Of a stretch of DNA of 64,000 nt, positions 1-10,609 are shown one piece after another (position 1 is the stretch's first letter; every line of letters begins with the position of its first letter). The DNA comes from Schlesneria paludicola DSM 18645 (lineage in GTDB: Bacteria > Planctomycetota > Planctomycetia > Planctomycetales > Planctomycetaceae). A program made the translations under genes and the position numbers. Where the stretch lies: assembly GCA_945876035.1 (NCBI GenBank), contig CAMCMU010000016.1, forward strand, positions 1-64,000, written 5' to 3'. The notes below the pieces were generated by a model. It searched no databases. It saw only the letters and a program-made list of their open reading frames with translations, and had not been told where the DNA came from.

Positions 1-723
1 CCGTGAAAAAGATTCTCATTTTCAACGCGTGAGTTTCTCTTCACCGGGAGATCGCGTGAAAGACGAGCGTTTGAATGCCCGTCGGTTTTGTTCATCGAGA
101 GCATTCCAAATGGTGAGCCATTTTTTTGAACGGTCTCACTCATGGTTCAACACGCCGATTTAAAAAAACGTCCACACTCCTGTTCATCAAACCTTCAACA
201 GACAGGCGGCTTCAGAGTTTGACACTTGGGAATCGGTTTTCCATGCGACGAGTATGCCCATCGCGGCGGGGCCGTCCGTGTCGGATCGGAAACAATCAAC
301 AGCAGACGTTTTCCAGAGTCTTCATCAACGGGGGATGTGGATCAACCATTTTCGCAGTTGCATTGTTCGCGGGAGAGAAACGTCGAACCTGAAACCTACC
401 GGTTTTGAGCCGACGGAGCCCACCCCAAGAATGCGGAAGAATTGTTTCGGCAAATGAGATCCGCTGGTCAGCGTCGATGACTGCGTTCACTTGGGCCGAG
501 AATATTGGCGGACGACCGGTCCGGTCTCCGCGGCGCAAAATGAATCTATCACTACCCAGGTTGAGTGGGATCGGCTACGCTTCCCTGCTGCGCGCGACTT
601 CTTGGATCATGAGTCGCATTCCGAAAACGTGGGTTTCGGAACACCGTTGACGTTCCGCGATCTTGTGGTCGATGCCCTGTTTGGCATCCATAATAATTCT
701 CGAAAAAAGACAGGGTACTGTTC
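1..723. other. Intergenic, no gene recognised
   Basis: Short overlapping open frames occur on both strands, but none resembles a protein family I know and none has a convincing ribosome binding site. The part nearest the SNF2 gene presumably holds its promoter. I see no repeat, tRNA or clear terminator. Confidence 0.5.
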
Positions 724-3700
724 ATGACGTTATCGGAACTGCTGGAAGGCAAGTTTCGTGGCGATATTCGCTTTCGAGGAGCTGCCTACATTCAGGCCGA
801 GCGTGTTTCGGTGATCCGCGTGACGGCCGACCATCTGTTCGCGGTCGTCAGGGACGGTGTCGAATTTCAGACACAGATCAGCCGTGACGAAGGGTCGCTA
901 CGGATGACGTGTAACTGCGTTGGAACTTCCGCCAACCAGAGCGGAAACCCACATTGCAAGCACCTGTGGTCCACGATCTTGTCTGCTGATAATGGCGGGT
1001 ATGTTTCCGCTTTGCTCAAGCCCGGTTACTTTCCAGAATTCGTGGCTGAGAACAATGAACCGATGACGTTTACCGACGACTTGGTAGACTGGGAAGATGT
1101 CGATGATGCTGACGCTGCCGCACCTGCAAGACGCTCAACAAAGTCGCAAACAGACGACCGAGAATCCACCCCTGCGAAAGCCTCTCCGCGGATAAAGGAG
1201 TGGGAGACACGACTGGGAGAACTTCGCAAAGAGATGCAAAGCGAAGATTCGTCCATTTCCCAAGCCGGTCGTGAGCGACAGGTGTTTTACGAGATTGATG
1301 CCGACGCCAGCGAAGAAGCGGGGCTGATCGTTATCCAAACGTCGCAGAGGCAACGTCGCGCGAATGGCGAATGGGGTAAGCTGAAGCCGCTCAAGTTACG
1401 TCCAGGCCGATTCGAAGAAATCAACGACGACGAAGATCGCCGGATTTTGGCACACATCGTCGGCGGCACGCCCGATCGAACATCCCTCTCCGGGCAGGTT
1501 GCCGACAACTTTGCCGCATTCCGATACCGCGTTCCACATGACTTATGTCAGTTGCTGCTGCCTGCGATTTGTGCGACAGGGCGGATCCGATTGCTAGGAG
1601 ACGATGAACGAGTCACGGAAACTCTTGCTTGGGATGAGGGCGAACCGTGGGAACTTTGTCTGGTCGTCGAATTTCAAGAGGAACAACAGGTCTGGAAACT
1701 GCGAGGCACTCTGCGTCGAGGTAAAGAAAAACTCCCCCTCAGAGAACCTGTTCTAGTGGTTCCGGGCGGCATCGCCGTGACGGATACCCAGATTCGACCT
1801 TTTCAGGATTTCGATGCGTACCCTTGGGTCACGTTGCTGCGCCGGTCAGACGACTTTCAGGTGGCTGCGGGAGAAGAACATGCCTTGGTTGATCGATTGC
1901 TCGATATGCCTGCACTGCCGAAACTCGAGTTGCCAGATGAGTTGCGACTGGAAGAGATCGTCATACAACCCCAACCCATTCTGGTGGTCCATTCACCGGG
2001 TCGGTCTCGTTGGCATCAGGATCGGCTGAAGGCGGAAGTTTTGTTTGACTATGATGGGACCTCTGTTCGTGGGACCAGCAGTCAATGGGCTATTGTTCAA
2101 CGAAAGGCCAATCGTTGCCTTGTCCGAGACCGCTCTACCGAAGCGATGGCTTGGTCGCAGTTGCAGGATCGGGGATTCCGACGTCTTCTGGATCAACGCC
2201 GAGGTCAACACGATGCAGAGATCGCCGCTCGGGATCTGGCTCCCGCTGTTCGTGGGTTGATTGCGGATAGCTGGCAAGTACGAGCCGACGGAAAACAGGT
2301 TCGACAGCCGATCGATCTCAAATTTCAAATCAAATCGAACATCGACTGGTTTGAACTGCATGCGGACGTCGACTTTGGCGGCGCCCGTGTGACATTTCCA
2401 GAGCTCCTTGCAGCGTTGTCTCGGGGCGACGGTACGATCATTCTCGATGATGGCTCGTTAGGGATTCTCCCGGAAGAATGGATGCAGCGCTATAGTCTCC
2501 TTGAGGGACTAGGGGTAGCGGAGGGCGAGCATTTACGATTTACGAATGTTCAGGTGGGAATCGTGGATGCACTGCTGCTGGGGCAACCTTTTGTGGATTA
2601 CGACGCACGCTTTATTGAAGTGCGAGAGCGTCTGGCAGCCTTCGAGGGAATTCAAACAGAAAAAGAACCGCCTTCGTTTCAGGGCGAATTGCGGCCCTAT
2701 CAACGAGACGGTCTCGGATGGCTCAAGTTCCTCAATGAGTTTCAATTCGGCGGTTGTCTCGCCGATGACATGGGACTCGGGAAGACGATTCAGATTCTGG
2801 CATTTCTTGAAGGGCGACGCAAATCGAGTAAGACACGTCGCACCACACTGGTCGTTGTTCCCAAGTCATTGATGTTCAATTGGCGACAAGAGGCGCAAAA
2901 ATTCACTCCAGACATTAAGGTCCTCGAATACGCGGGTCTCGATCGAGCCAAGTTACGCGAGGATTTCGGGGAATTCGATTTGATCCTGACGACGTACGGG
3001 ACGTTGCGACGCGATATTCTGCAGCTGAAGGAAGTGGCGTTTGATTACGTGATTCTCGATGAGGCTCAAGCGATTAAGAATTCGTCGTCTCAAATTGCCA
3101 AAGCGACTCGACTCCTGCAGGCTCGACATCGTATCGGTTTGAGCGGAACCCCCATCGAGAATCATTTAGGTGACTTGTGTTCAATTTTCGAGTTTCTCAA
3201 CCCGGGAATGTTGGGCCGCAGTTCGGCGTTCAAGCTGCATGCAGCCGACCCCGAAAATATCGAGACTCGACGCATCTTGGCGGATGGTTTGAAACCGCTG
3301 ATTCTGCGACGCACCAAACGTAGTGTCGCGAGTGAACTTCCCGAAAAGTTAGAACAAACACTCTATTGTGAAATGGGTCCGGATCAACAGCGATTGTACG
3401 ACGAACTGAAGTCGCACTACCGCGATTCACTCTTGGGAATTATTGCGGACCAAGGTTTAGCCAAATCGAAAATGCATGTGCTTGAGGCGCTTTTGAGATT
3501 GCGTCAGGCCGCTTGCCACCCCGCCCTGCTCAACAAATCGACCAACGAAGAATCCAGTGCGAAATTGGATGTCCTGATACCGCACCTTGAGGAATTGATC
3601 CAAGAAGGGCACAAGACGCTGGTCTTCTCGCAGTTCACGAGTATGTTGGCAATCGTCAAAAAACACCTTGATAAGAAGGGGGTCAATTACGAGTATCTTG

Positions 3701-4062
3701 ATGGGCAGACACGTGATCGAAAAGAACGCGTTGAACACTTTCAATCTGATGACAAATGTGGAGTGTTCCTCATCAGCCTCAAAGCCGGTGGATTGGGCCT
3801 CAATCTGACGGCTGCTGATTACGTCTTCATCCTTGATCCCTGGTGGAACCCGGCTGTAGAAACACAGGCCATCGATAGAGCTCATCGTGTGGGTCAAACA
3901 AGGCCGGTGTTTGCCTACCGGCTAATCTGTAAGGGGACTGTTGAAGAGAAAATTGCTGAGCTTCAGCAACAAAAAAGAGAACTCGCTGACGCCATTCTTG
4001 AACAAGATAATTCGATCCTGCAGAGCATGACGGCAGACGATCTCAAGTTGCTCCTCTCGTGA
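724..4062 (+). CDS. SWIM zinc-finger SNF2-family helicase/ATPase
   Basis: A 1112-residue double-stranded-DNA-dependent ATPase of the SNF2 (Swi2/Snf2, superfamily 2) type, the bacterial RapA/HepA-like group thought to remodel DNA- or RNA-polymerase-bound complexes. Near the N-terminus C63-x-C65 ... C78-x-H80 forms a SWIM zinc finger. A long linker region follows, then the ATPase: the Walker A sequence DMGLGKT lies near residue 684, the DEAQ Walker B box near 780, and the motif VI segment AIDRAHRVGQTRPV near 1050. These motifs are all intact and the length fits bacterial SWIM-SNF2 proteins. It has no co-directional close neighbour and seems monocistronic. No strong Shine-Dalgarno precedes the ATG. 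Its target in the cell is not evident from the sequence. Confidence 0.93.
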   Translation: MTLSELLEGKFRGDIRFRGAAYIQAERVSVIRVTADHLFAVVRDGVEFQTQISRDEGSLRMTCNCVGTSANQSGNPHCKHLWSTILSADNGGYVSALLKPGYFPEFVAENNEPMTFTDDLVDWEDVDDADAAAPARRSTKSQTDDRESTPAKASPRIKEWETRLGELRKEMQSEDSSISQAGRERQVFYEIDADASEEAGLIVIQTSQRQRRANGEWGKLKPLKLRPGRFEEINDDEDRRILAHIVGGTPDRTSLSGQVADNFAAFRYRVPHDLCQLLLPAICATGRIRLLGDDERVTETLAWDEGEPWELCLVVEFQEEQQVWKLRGTLRRGKEKLPLREPVLVVPGGIAVTDTQIRPFQDFDAYPWVTLLRRSDDFQVAAGEEHALVDRLLDMPALPKLELPDELRLEEIVIQPQPILVVHSPGRSRWHQDRLKAEVLFDYDGTSVRGTSSQWAIVQRKANRCLVRDRSTEAMAWSQLQDRGFRRLLDQRRGQHDAEIAARDLAPAVRGLIADSWQVRADGKQVRQPIDLKFQIKSNIDWFELHADVDFGGARVTFPELLAALSRGDGTIILDDGSLGILPEEWMQRYSLLEGLGVAEGEHLRFTNVQVGIVDALLLGQPFVDYDARFIEVRERLAAFEGIQTEKEPPSFQGELRPYQRDGLGWLKFLNEFQFGGCLADDMGLGKTIQILAFLEGRRKSSKTRRTTLVVVPKSLMFNWRQEAQKFTPDIKVLEYAGLDRAKLREDFGEFDLILTTYGTLRRDILQLKEVAFDYVILDEAQAIKNSSSQIAKATRLLQARHRIGLSGTPIENHLGDLCSIFEFLNPGMLGRSSAFKLHAADPENIETRRILADGLKPLILRRTKRSVASELPEKLEQTLYCEMGPDQQRLYDELKSHYRDSLLGIIADQGLAKSKMHVLEALLRLRQAACHPALLNKSTNEESSAKLDVLIPHLEELIQEGHKTLVFSQFTSMLAIVKKHLDKKGVNYEYLDGQTRDRKERVEHFQSDDKCGVFLISLKAGGLGLNLTAADYVFILDPWWNPAVETQAIDRAHRVGQTRPVFAYRLICKGTVEEKIAELQQQKRELADAILEQDNSILQSMTADDLKLLLS

Positions 4063-4440
4063 CCTGTTTGCAAAAAAATATCAGACTTGGCGAATCAGCG
4101 TTCCAATTTTGGTGTGAACCTGCCATAAATAATGCCACTTCAGTAGGCATTGGACCTGCTGGAATAGGAAGATCAATGTTGCACCGCCGATCTACGTTTC
4201 GATCCGTTCTCCCGCAGAGTTTTCCTCTGACATGGCCACGGATAGAGATGTCGTTGGCGTTGCTCGGTATGACACAGGTCTGTTTGCTATAGCGAAGTGG
4301 AAAGAGGCGTCGGGATCTCTTCACCACCGCGTTGAAAGCTGCGGAACGTTACCACCGAATGTGCGGCGATCTTTCCCGCTGTGATTTTGCAGCGGAGGTC
4401 ACGTGTTTAGAGGGCCGGAATGGCCTGCAAAAGGACGACG
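4063..4440. other. Intergenic, 5' region of the RRM gene
   Basis: No gene seen. A small hairpin (arms 4376-4381 and 4390-4395, 6 bp, 8-nt loop) lies about 45 nt before the RRM start codon and falls in its probable 5' untranslated region. It could influence mRNA stability or translation, but nothing in the sequence proves a function. Confidence 0.35.
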
Positions 4441-4815
4441 ATGAGCAACAATTTGTACGTGGGGAATCTCTCTTTTAGTTGTACTGCTGACGATCTACGC
4501 GAGCTGTTCAGTCAGCACGGCAATGTTTCATCAGCACAAGTGGTTTCGGATCGAGAAACAGGCCGTTCACGCGGCTTCGGATTTGTCGAGATGGCAGATG
4601 GCGGTGAAGCGGCTATCGCCGGTCTCAACGGTACCGACTTCCAAGGGCGTTCACTGACCGTGAACGAAGCCCGTCCTCGTGAAAGTGGTGGTGGCGGTGG
4701 CGGCCGCAGTGGCGGTGGTGGACGCAGTGGTGGCTACGGTGGCGGTGGCGGTGGCGGCTACGGTGGCGGTGGCGGTGGCGGTGGACGCAGTGGTGGCGGT
4801 GGTGGCCGTTACTAG
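4441..4815 (+). CDS. Glycine-rich RRM RNA-binding protein
   Basis: A 124-residue cytoplasmic RNA-binding protein: one RNA recognition motif (residues about 4-80) followed by a low-complexity tail of Gly with scattered Arg, Ser and Tyr (RGG-like). RNP2 is LYVGNL at 5-10 and RNP1 is RGFGFVEM at 44-51, both with the expected aromatic residues. This architecture matches the cyanobacterial and planctomycete Rbp family, often cold-induced and thought to act as RNA chaperones. The start was placed at 4441 rather than the in-frame ATG at 4420, because AAAGGACG lies just before it and the RRM begins there. The tail is encoded by a near-perfect GGT/GGC repeat, so its length is likely to vary between strains. 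A strong terminator follows. Confidence 0.92.
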   Translation: MSNNLYVGNLSFSCTADDLRELFSQHGNVSSAQVVSDRETGRSRGFGFVEMADGGEAAIAGLNGTDFQGRSLTVNEARPRESGGGGGGRSGGGGRSGGYGGGGGGGYGGGGGGGGRSGGGGGRY

Positions 4816-4846
4816 GATTGGCAATTCACCGGACACAAATTAAGCA

Positions 4847-4890
4847 AACGCCTTCAGGCTCCCGACAGCCTGAAGGCGTTTCGCTTTCAG
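4847..4890 (+). terminator. Rho-independent terminator of the RRM gene
   Basis: A perfect 14-bp stem (4847-4860 with 4867-4880) has a 6-nt loop and is followed by a T-rich stretch interrupted by C and G. It lies 32 nt after the RRM stop codon. Confidence 0.85.
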
Positions 4891-6139
4891 GTCGTTGAAA
4901 TCCATTTTTGAAACAGTCAAATTGCGGGCAGACGAACGACAATTTTGGAAGACCACTGTGTCTTCAACCGTCGCCGAATGGCACTAAAAAATAGTGCTGA
5001 TCGAGAGTGCCGTTTTCGACAGATTCCATACGAGCACTCCTTGTTATCAGCCACGAATCGCATCCCACATCTCTTCGGATCACTGTTCCGCGTTAGCATT
5101 TGCCGGCAGTGAATGAGTGAAAATCCTCGAGCAGATCGAATGCCACGTCAGCTCAATCAGCCTTTTTTGAGTGCCACGGAACGACTGTTTCGGCGGTGAC
5201 ATGCACTCTTGGTTCGGAACGATTCGCCTCCGGATCTCATTCAGGTGACGACTTGAACGGCCGGATGAGATCTGCGGATCAGCCTGTTGGCAGACTCGCC
5301 CCCAACGGAATTCGATGGCAAAATTTTGGCAGCCACTGCGAAGTGATCACTGCTCAAACCGGAAGTCCGAGACTGTTGATCACCTATTTGAAGCCGTCGT
5401 AACCGTCCAGCGAGCGACCTCGCAATCATCCGCACGGTCTACCATGCGGATGAGGTAGAAAAACGCAGGTTATTGATGGTGTCGGTAGAAGAATTCTTCT
5501 GGGCCGGGGCAGGAGTGAGCGCGTGCAATGAATTCTGTGAAGAGGCCATAACCGCGTTAGCGATTCTCGTCTGTCGGATGGCCGATCCGGAATCGCTCAG
5601 ACTCCGCGAATCGAGTCGTCGGACGAATTACGAGAGCCCACTAAGTCATTCGTCCGTAAGAAACACAAACTGGCTGATGCTGGATCTCATGATGACGGTG
5701 ACCGCTACGGTCTTGCGTTCCCCACGTGACAGGTAAGGAACGAACGCGACTCCGCGCCAGATGGACTCGCCCAGTGCTCATCCCCCAAGGGGAATTCTGC
5801 CAAGTCGAGCGTGACACATCGTTCAGGCAGCTCAATCCGTTTTGGGGGGGGACATCAATTCCTGATTCCCCCACAATCTTTAAGCGGATTACGCCAGATC
5901 GAATGCGGTAGAATCGGTTCGGTCTACTAGCCCATGATTTGCCGAGCCACGGGAATGACTCGGCTTGGGACGCCAGCAGGACGTATCGATATCACCCGGT
6001 CTTGCACCCACGACGAAGCTCCATCAAATCACAACGAGACCACGTGGGTGCACGCGACTTCCATTTGATGAGGCTCCAAATACACGTAGCACAGATACGC
6101 TCGAAGTGGTCTGCTTGGAGGGGGAACTAACGATCGAGA
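4891..6139. other. Long intergenic region, no gene recognised
   Basis: About 1.25 kb with only short overlapping frames on both strands. Translations of all the longer ones resemble nothing I know. It separates the RRM gene from the 3' end of the RNA polymerase cluster. It may be decayed coding DNA, like the gaps at 23.5, 31.5 and 50.5 kb, but here no relict could be identified. Confidence 0.4.
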
Positions 6140-6170
6140 TTGCCTCTTGTCTCACCAAGAAAAGAGGCAA
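6140..6170 (-). terminator. Possible 3' hairpin of the rpoC transcript
   Basis: A perfect 9-bp inverted repeat (6140-6148 with 6162-6170, 13-nt loop) lies about 80 nt beyond the rpoC stop. There is no T-run after it on the minus strand, so it is at best a weak intrinsic terminator or an mRNA 3' end structure. Confidence 0.35.
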
Positions 6171-6232
6171 ATTGAGGAGAATTCTTTCCGACAAAGAGGT
6201 TCAAGGCAAGTGGAAGGGATGCGACCACGAGT

Positions 6233-6278
6233 CAGGCTCATTGAGCAGGCTCATTGAGCAGGCTCATTGAGCAGGCTC
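6233..6278. repeat. 13-bp tandem repeat spanning the rpoC stop codon
   Basis: The unit caggctcattgag occurs three times in perfect register (6233-6245, 6246-6258, 6259-6271), plus a 7-nt partial copy (6272-6278). The rpoC stop codon (6251-6253, minus strand) lies inside the second copy. Because 13 is not a multiple of three, each copy is read in a different frame. Confidence 0.95.
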
Positions 6279-9200
6279 GCTCTGGCAGCCAAAACCCGGT
6301 CTCGTTCCGCATAAATTTCTGCTAAGGCTTCAGGCCTGATACGCACTTCCGACTGTTGATGAAGACTGAATCCGGTTCCCGCTGGGATCAAATGACCCAA
6401 AATCACATTTTCTTTGAGTCCGACCAAGTTATCAATCTTTCCGGCAATCGCGGCCTCCGTCAAAACTTTGGTCGTTTCTTGGAAGCTGGCTGCAGAAATA
6501 AAACTCTCACTTTGAACAGCAGCCTTGGTGATACCAAGTAATTGAGTACTGGCCGTCGCCAACATCGGCGGTGCCGACTTTATTAAACTGGCGCCGGACG
6601 CCTCCAACTCGCGATTGACCTCTTCCAAGACCTCAATCGGAGCGACATCACCCTCTCGAAATTCGGAATCGCCAGGATCCGTGACACGGCGACTCGACTG
6701 AAGAGCTTGGTTGATCCGCCGAAACTCGAGGCGATCAATCAAGACACCCGGCAGCAAGGACGTGTCGCCGACATCATCCACTTTGACTTTCCGCAACATC
6801 TGCGAGATCACAATTTCGATGTGCTTGTCGTCGATGGCAACTCGCTGGGACCGATAGACCGTTTGGATTTCATGCAGCAGATACTGTTCCACAGCCTCTT
6901 CACCGCTGACTCGAAGAATGTCATGCGGCACGAGCGGGCCACGAACCAACGCATCACCGGCACGTACGGATTCCTTGGCATGAACGAGGAGTTGTTTCCC
7001 GTGCGGAATCGAATGCTCCATTTCGGTGCCGTCTTCAGCCCGCACGATAATCACTCGTTTTCCACGTTTTTTCTCCGCGACAAGCTCTACCTCACCATCA
7101 AGTTCCGCGATAATTGCCGGCTCTTTAGGTTTGCGTGCTTCAAACAATTCGGTCACTCGTGGCAGTCCGCCTGTAATGTCTTGGGTTCCAGCCGATTCAC
7201 GTGGATTTTTAGCAAGAACAAAACCGGCTGAAACGATTTGACCTTCTTGGACTTCGATACTGGCTCGCTCAGGCAGGTAGTAAAAATCGAGTATCTTGCC
7301 AGTGGTGTCTTCCAAAATGATCTGAGGATGCAAGTCGCCCTTGTGCTCAATAACTGTCCGTCGCATGTTTCCGTTCGAATCCTTTTCCGAACGAATCGAC
7401 TGACCTTCCACTAAATCTTCGAAGCGGACCCGTCCACCGACTTCACAGAGGATTGGTACGGAATGCGGATCCCAATTGCACAGAACCTGCCCAGCCTCGA
7501 CCATGTCCATTTCCGCGACAGCGAGAACGGCTCCACTAGGAATTGTGTACTTTTCCAGTTCGCGATCCTTCGCATCAACAACGGTGATCTCTCCATTGCG
7601 TCCCAAGACAACGCTCTTCCCCTCGGAATTCACGACGCTTCGAATTCTTGCAAAGCGAACCTTTCCCGCTCGACGGATCTTAATTTCGTCTTCTTCGACC
7701 TCGTGGGACGCCGCGCCGCCGATATGGAACGTACGCATCGTTAGCTGTGTTCCAGGTTCACCGATACTCTGAGCAGCAATAATGCCGACCGCCAACCCCT
7801 CTTCAACCAATGACCCCGTTGAAAGGTCCATTCCGTAACACAGGCGGCACATCCCCAACTCGGCCCCACACGTCATCGGGCTGCGGACTTGGATCCTCTC
7901 CAAGCCCATTTTTTCGATGCTGCGTGCGATATCGACGGTAATCAATTCGTTCTCACCGACGATTAATTCATCGGTTATCGGATTGACAATATTCGTTCGG
8001 CTCACACGGCCGCGAATAGAGTCAATCAGACTGACTTCGACCTTTTCACCACGATAAACAACTCCGCGTGTAATCGTCTTGAGCGTTCCACAGTCATGGG
8101 TCGTGATCACCATGTTCTGACAAACGTCGGCCAATTTGCGAGTTAAATATCCGCTGTCGGCTGTCTTCAACGCTGTATCTGCCAGCCCTTTTCTTGCACC
8201 ATGTGTGGAGCTGAAGTATTCGAGAACCGTCAGGCCTTCACGAAAATTGGCTTTAATCGGTGTCTCAATAATCTCTCCGCTCGGCTTGGCCATCAGACCC
8301 CGCATTCCCGCGAGCTGACGAATTTGCTCCTGTCCACCCCGTGCACCGGAGTCAGCCATGAGATAAATCGGGTTGACATAGTCTCCGCCATCGCGAACAT
8401 CGTTCTTGAAGGCTTCCATCATGGCGCCCCGAATCTCTTCGCTAGCGTGAGTCCACTGGTCCAAAACCTGATTGTAGCGTTCCTGAGCGGTGATGATGCC
8501 GCGTTGGTACAGTTTATCTCGCTTCAGTACTTCCGCTTCAGCCGTCGCAATCACAGATTCCTTATTCGACGGTGTCTTGAGGTCACTGGTGGCAAACGAA
8601 AGTCCACTTTGAGTGGATTCTCTGAACCCGCATTCCTTCATGCGATCCAACAGACGTATTGTCTGCAAACGTCCTAGTTCCAAGTAGCAATCCGAAATCA
8701 CGTTGGCGAGGTCTTTGCTTTTCATCGTGTGGTTATAGAACGCCATTCCGTGAGGTAGAAAATCGTTGAAGACAATGCGTCCCACGCTGGTCTCGACGAT
8801 TCCTCCAAGTGCCTTTTGCTCGCCACCTTCCCCCTTGAGTCGTCTATCCTTGGGCAATCGGATTTTCACGGTCGTGTGCAGAGTCACTTTGCCTTGTTGA
8901 AGAGCCGCATGCATTTCCAACGTTGTGGCAAAAATGATGCCGTCCCCTTTTCGGTCGGCTTTTTTCAGAGTTAAGAAGTAGCAACCCATCACAATGTCTT
9001 GTGACGGACTGATAATCGGAGCACCATTAGAGGGACTGAAGATGTTATTGGTAGACATCATCAGTGTTGTTGCTTCAACTTGAGCCTCAATCGACAACGG
9101 AAGATGCACGGCCATCTGGTCACCATCGAAGTCGGCATTGAAGCCTCGGCAGACCAGCGGATGTAAACGAATCGCATTTCCTTCAACGAGCGTCGGCTCA

Positions 9201-10504
9201 AACGCCTGAATGCCCATTCGATGCAACGTTGGTGCTCGGTTCATCAACACGGGATGATTACGGATGACTTCTTCAAGAATATCCCAAACCTCTTCTTCTC
9301 GCCGCTCTAGCATCCGTTTGGCGCTCTTAATCGTATCGGCATGTCCCAATTCTTTAAGCCGACGAATAATGAACGGCTGATACAGTTCTAGGGCGATTTT
9401 TTTCGGAAGCCCACACTGATTCAGTTCCAGCGTCGGTCCAACAACGATCACACTCCGTGCGGAATAGTCGACCCGCTTACCAAGCAAGTTCTCTCGAAAC
9501 CGGCCTTGTTTTCCCTTGATCATATCTGTCAGAGATTTCAGCGGTCGATTCGATGAGCCCAGAACCGGTCTCTTACAGCGATTGTTGTCAAACAGAGCAT
9601 CCACAGATTGCTGGAGCATTCTTTTTTCGTTGCGGACGATTACTTCGGGTGCATTCAGGTCAACCAATTTTTTGAGGCGATTATTTCGATTGATGATCCG
9701 TCGATAAAGATCATTCAAATCACTCGTGGCAAAATTGCCAGAGTCAAGAAGTACGAGCGGCCTCAAGTCTGGAGGGATGACCGGTATGCAGTCCAGTACC
9801 ATCCATTCCGGCTTGTTCGGACTGTCCCGCAACGACTCGGTAATTTTCAAACGCTTGATCAGATCTTTTTTCTTCTGCTGACTGTTTGTTGTTTTTAGTT
9901 CCTGTCTCAACTGCGAGGAGGCACCGACTAAGTCAAACGAAGTCAACATCTTTTTAATGGCATCCGCACCCATTTCAATTTCAAATGTTGTTTCCCCGTA
10001 CTTCGAACGGGCATTGCGAGCCTCCTCCTCAGAGAGAAGTTGGCCCTTACGAAGCGGTGTGTCTCCAGGATCGATAACGATGTAGTCTTGGAAGTAGATG
10101 ACTCGTTCCAATGCTGTGGTCTTGACGCTTAAGAGCGCACCAAGACGGCTTGGCATGGATTTGAAAAACCAAATATGAACTACTGGTGCGGCCAATTCGA
10201 TATGACCCATGCGTTTGCGTCGAACGCGGCTATGCGTCACTTTTACGCCACAACGATCACAGATCATCCCTTTATATTTCATTCCGCGGTATTTGCCACA
10301 AGCGCATTCCCAGTCCTTTTCTGGGCCGAAAATGCGTTCACAAAACAAACCTTCCCGTTCCGGTTTGTAGGTCCGATAGTTGATCGTCTCCGGCTTTTTC
10401 ACTTCGCCGAACGACCAACTTCGTATGTCATGCGGACTCGCGAGACCGATTCGGATTGCCGAATATTCGTTGACGCGGTCGTATGTGCCTTCGGTAGAAT
10501 TCAC
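6251..10504 (-). CDS. rpoC: DNA-directed RNA polymerase subunit beta'
   Basis: A 1417-residue beta' subunit, essentially full length for a bacterial enzyme. It forms the active-site cleft of RNA polymerase together with beta. The N-terminal zinc-binding Cys cluster is visible (WECACGKY ... CDRCG, residues about 65-90), and the catalytic Mg2+ loop NADFDGD lies near residues 455-461. The second Cys set, in the segment around [15 protein letters not shown], is also present. The start is GTG at 10504, with AGGAA six nt upstream. It follows rpoB by about 105 nt on the same strand and ends the cluster. The usual next genes rpsL, rpsG and fusA are absent. The last codons and the stop come from a 13-bp tandem repeat. 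Confidence 0.99.
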   Translation of the reverse strand: MNSTEGTYDRVNEYSAIRIGLASPHDIRSWSFGEVKKPETINYRTYKPEREGLFCERIFGPEKDWECACGKYRGMKYKGMICDRCGVKVTHSRVRRKRMGHIELAAPVVHIWFFKSMPSRLGALLSVKTTALERVIYFQDYIVIDPGDTPLRKGQLLSEEEARNARSKYGETTFEIEMGADAIKKMLTSFDLVGASSQLRQELKTTNSQQKKKDLIKRLKITESLRDSPNKPEWMVLDCIPVIPPDLRPLVLLDSGNFATSDLNDLYRRIINRNNRLKKLVDLNAPEVIVRNEKRMLQQSVDALFDNNRCKRPVLGSSNRPLKSLTDMIKGKQGRFRENLLGKRVDYSARSVIVVGPTLELNQCGLPKKIALELYQPFIIRRLKELGHADTIKSAKRMLERREEEVWDILEEVIRNHPVLMNRAPTLHRMGIQAFEPTLVEGNAIRLHPLVCRGFNADFDGDQMAVHLPLSIEAQVEATTLMMSTNNIFSPSNGAPIISPSQDIVMGCYFLTLKKADRKGDGIIFATTLEMHAALQQGKVTLHTTVKIRLPKDRRLKGEGGEQKALGGIVETSVGRIVFNDFLPHGMAFYNHTMKSKDLANVISDCYLELGRLQTIRLLDRMKECGFRESTQSGLSFATSDLKTPSNKESVIATAEAEVLKRDKLYQRGIITAQERYNQVLDQWTHASEEIRGAMMEAFKNDVRDGGDYVNPIYLMADSGARGGQEQIRQLAGMRGLMAKPSGEIIETPIKANFREGLTVLEYFSSTHGARKGLADTALKTADSGYLTRKLADVCQNMVITTHDCGTLKTITRGVVYRGEKVEVSLIDSIRGRVSRTNIVNPITDELIVGENELITVDIARSIEKMGLERIQVRSPMTCGAELGMCRLCYGMDLSTGSLVEEGLAVGIIAAQSIGEPGTQLTMRTFHIGGAASHEVEEDEIKIRRAGKVRFARIRSVVNSEGKSVVLGRNGEITVVDAKDRELEKYTIPSGAVLAVAEMDMVEAGQVLCNWDPHSVPILCEVGGRVRFEDLVEGQSIRSEKDSNGNMRRTVIEHKGDLHPQIILEDTTGKILDFYYLPERASIEVQEGQIVSAGFVLAKNPRESAGTQDITGGLPRVTELFEARKPKEPAIIAELDGEVELVAEKKRGKRVIIVRAEDGTEMEHSIPHGKQLLVHAKESVRAGDALVRGPLVPHDILRVSGEEAVEQYLLHEIQTVYRSQRVAIDDKHIEIVISQMLRKVKVDDVGDTSLLPGVLIDRLEFRRINQALQSSRRVTDPGDSEFREGDVAPIEVLEEVNRELEASGASLIKSAPPMLATASTQLLGITKAAVQSESFISAASFQETTKVLTEAAIAGKIDNLVGLKENVILGHLIPAGTGFSLHQQSEVRIRPEALAEIYAERDRVLAARASLLNEPAQ

Positions 10505-10609
10505 AGAAGATTCCTAAGATACGCAAATTGCGGACAGAGTGTTCAATCGCCAAACCTCAGATCACCTGATCGTGGTTTCGTTGCTGGAAGTTGCCAGCGT
10601 TGGTCCGAT

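Noticed and set aside
4651-4836. Minus-strand frame with long Ala/Thr repeats
   Set aside because: It is only the complement of the GGT/GGC repeat in the RRM protein tail.
6140-6170. Strong rpoC terminator
   Set aside because: The stem is perfect but no U-run follows, so it is listed only as a weak hairpin.
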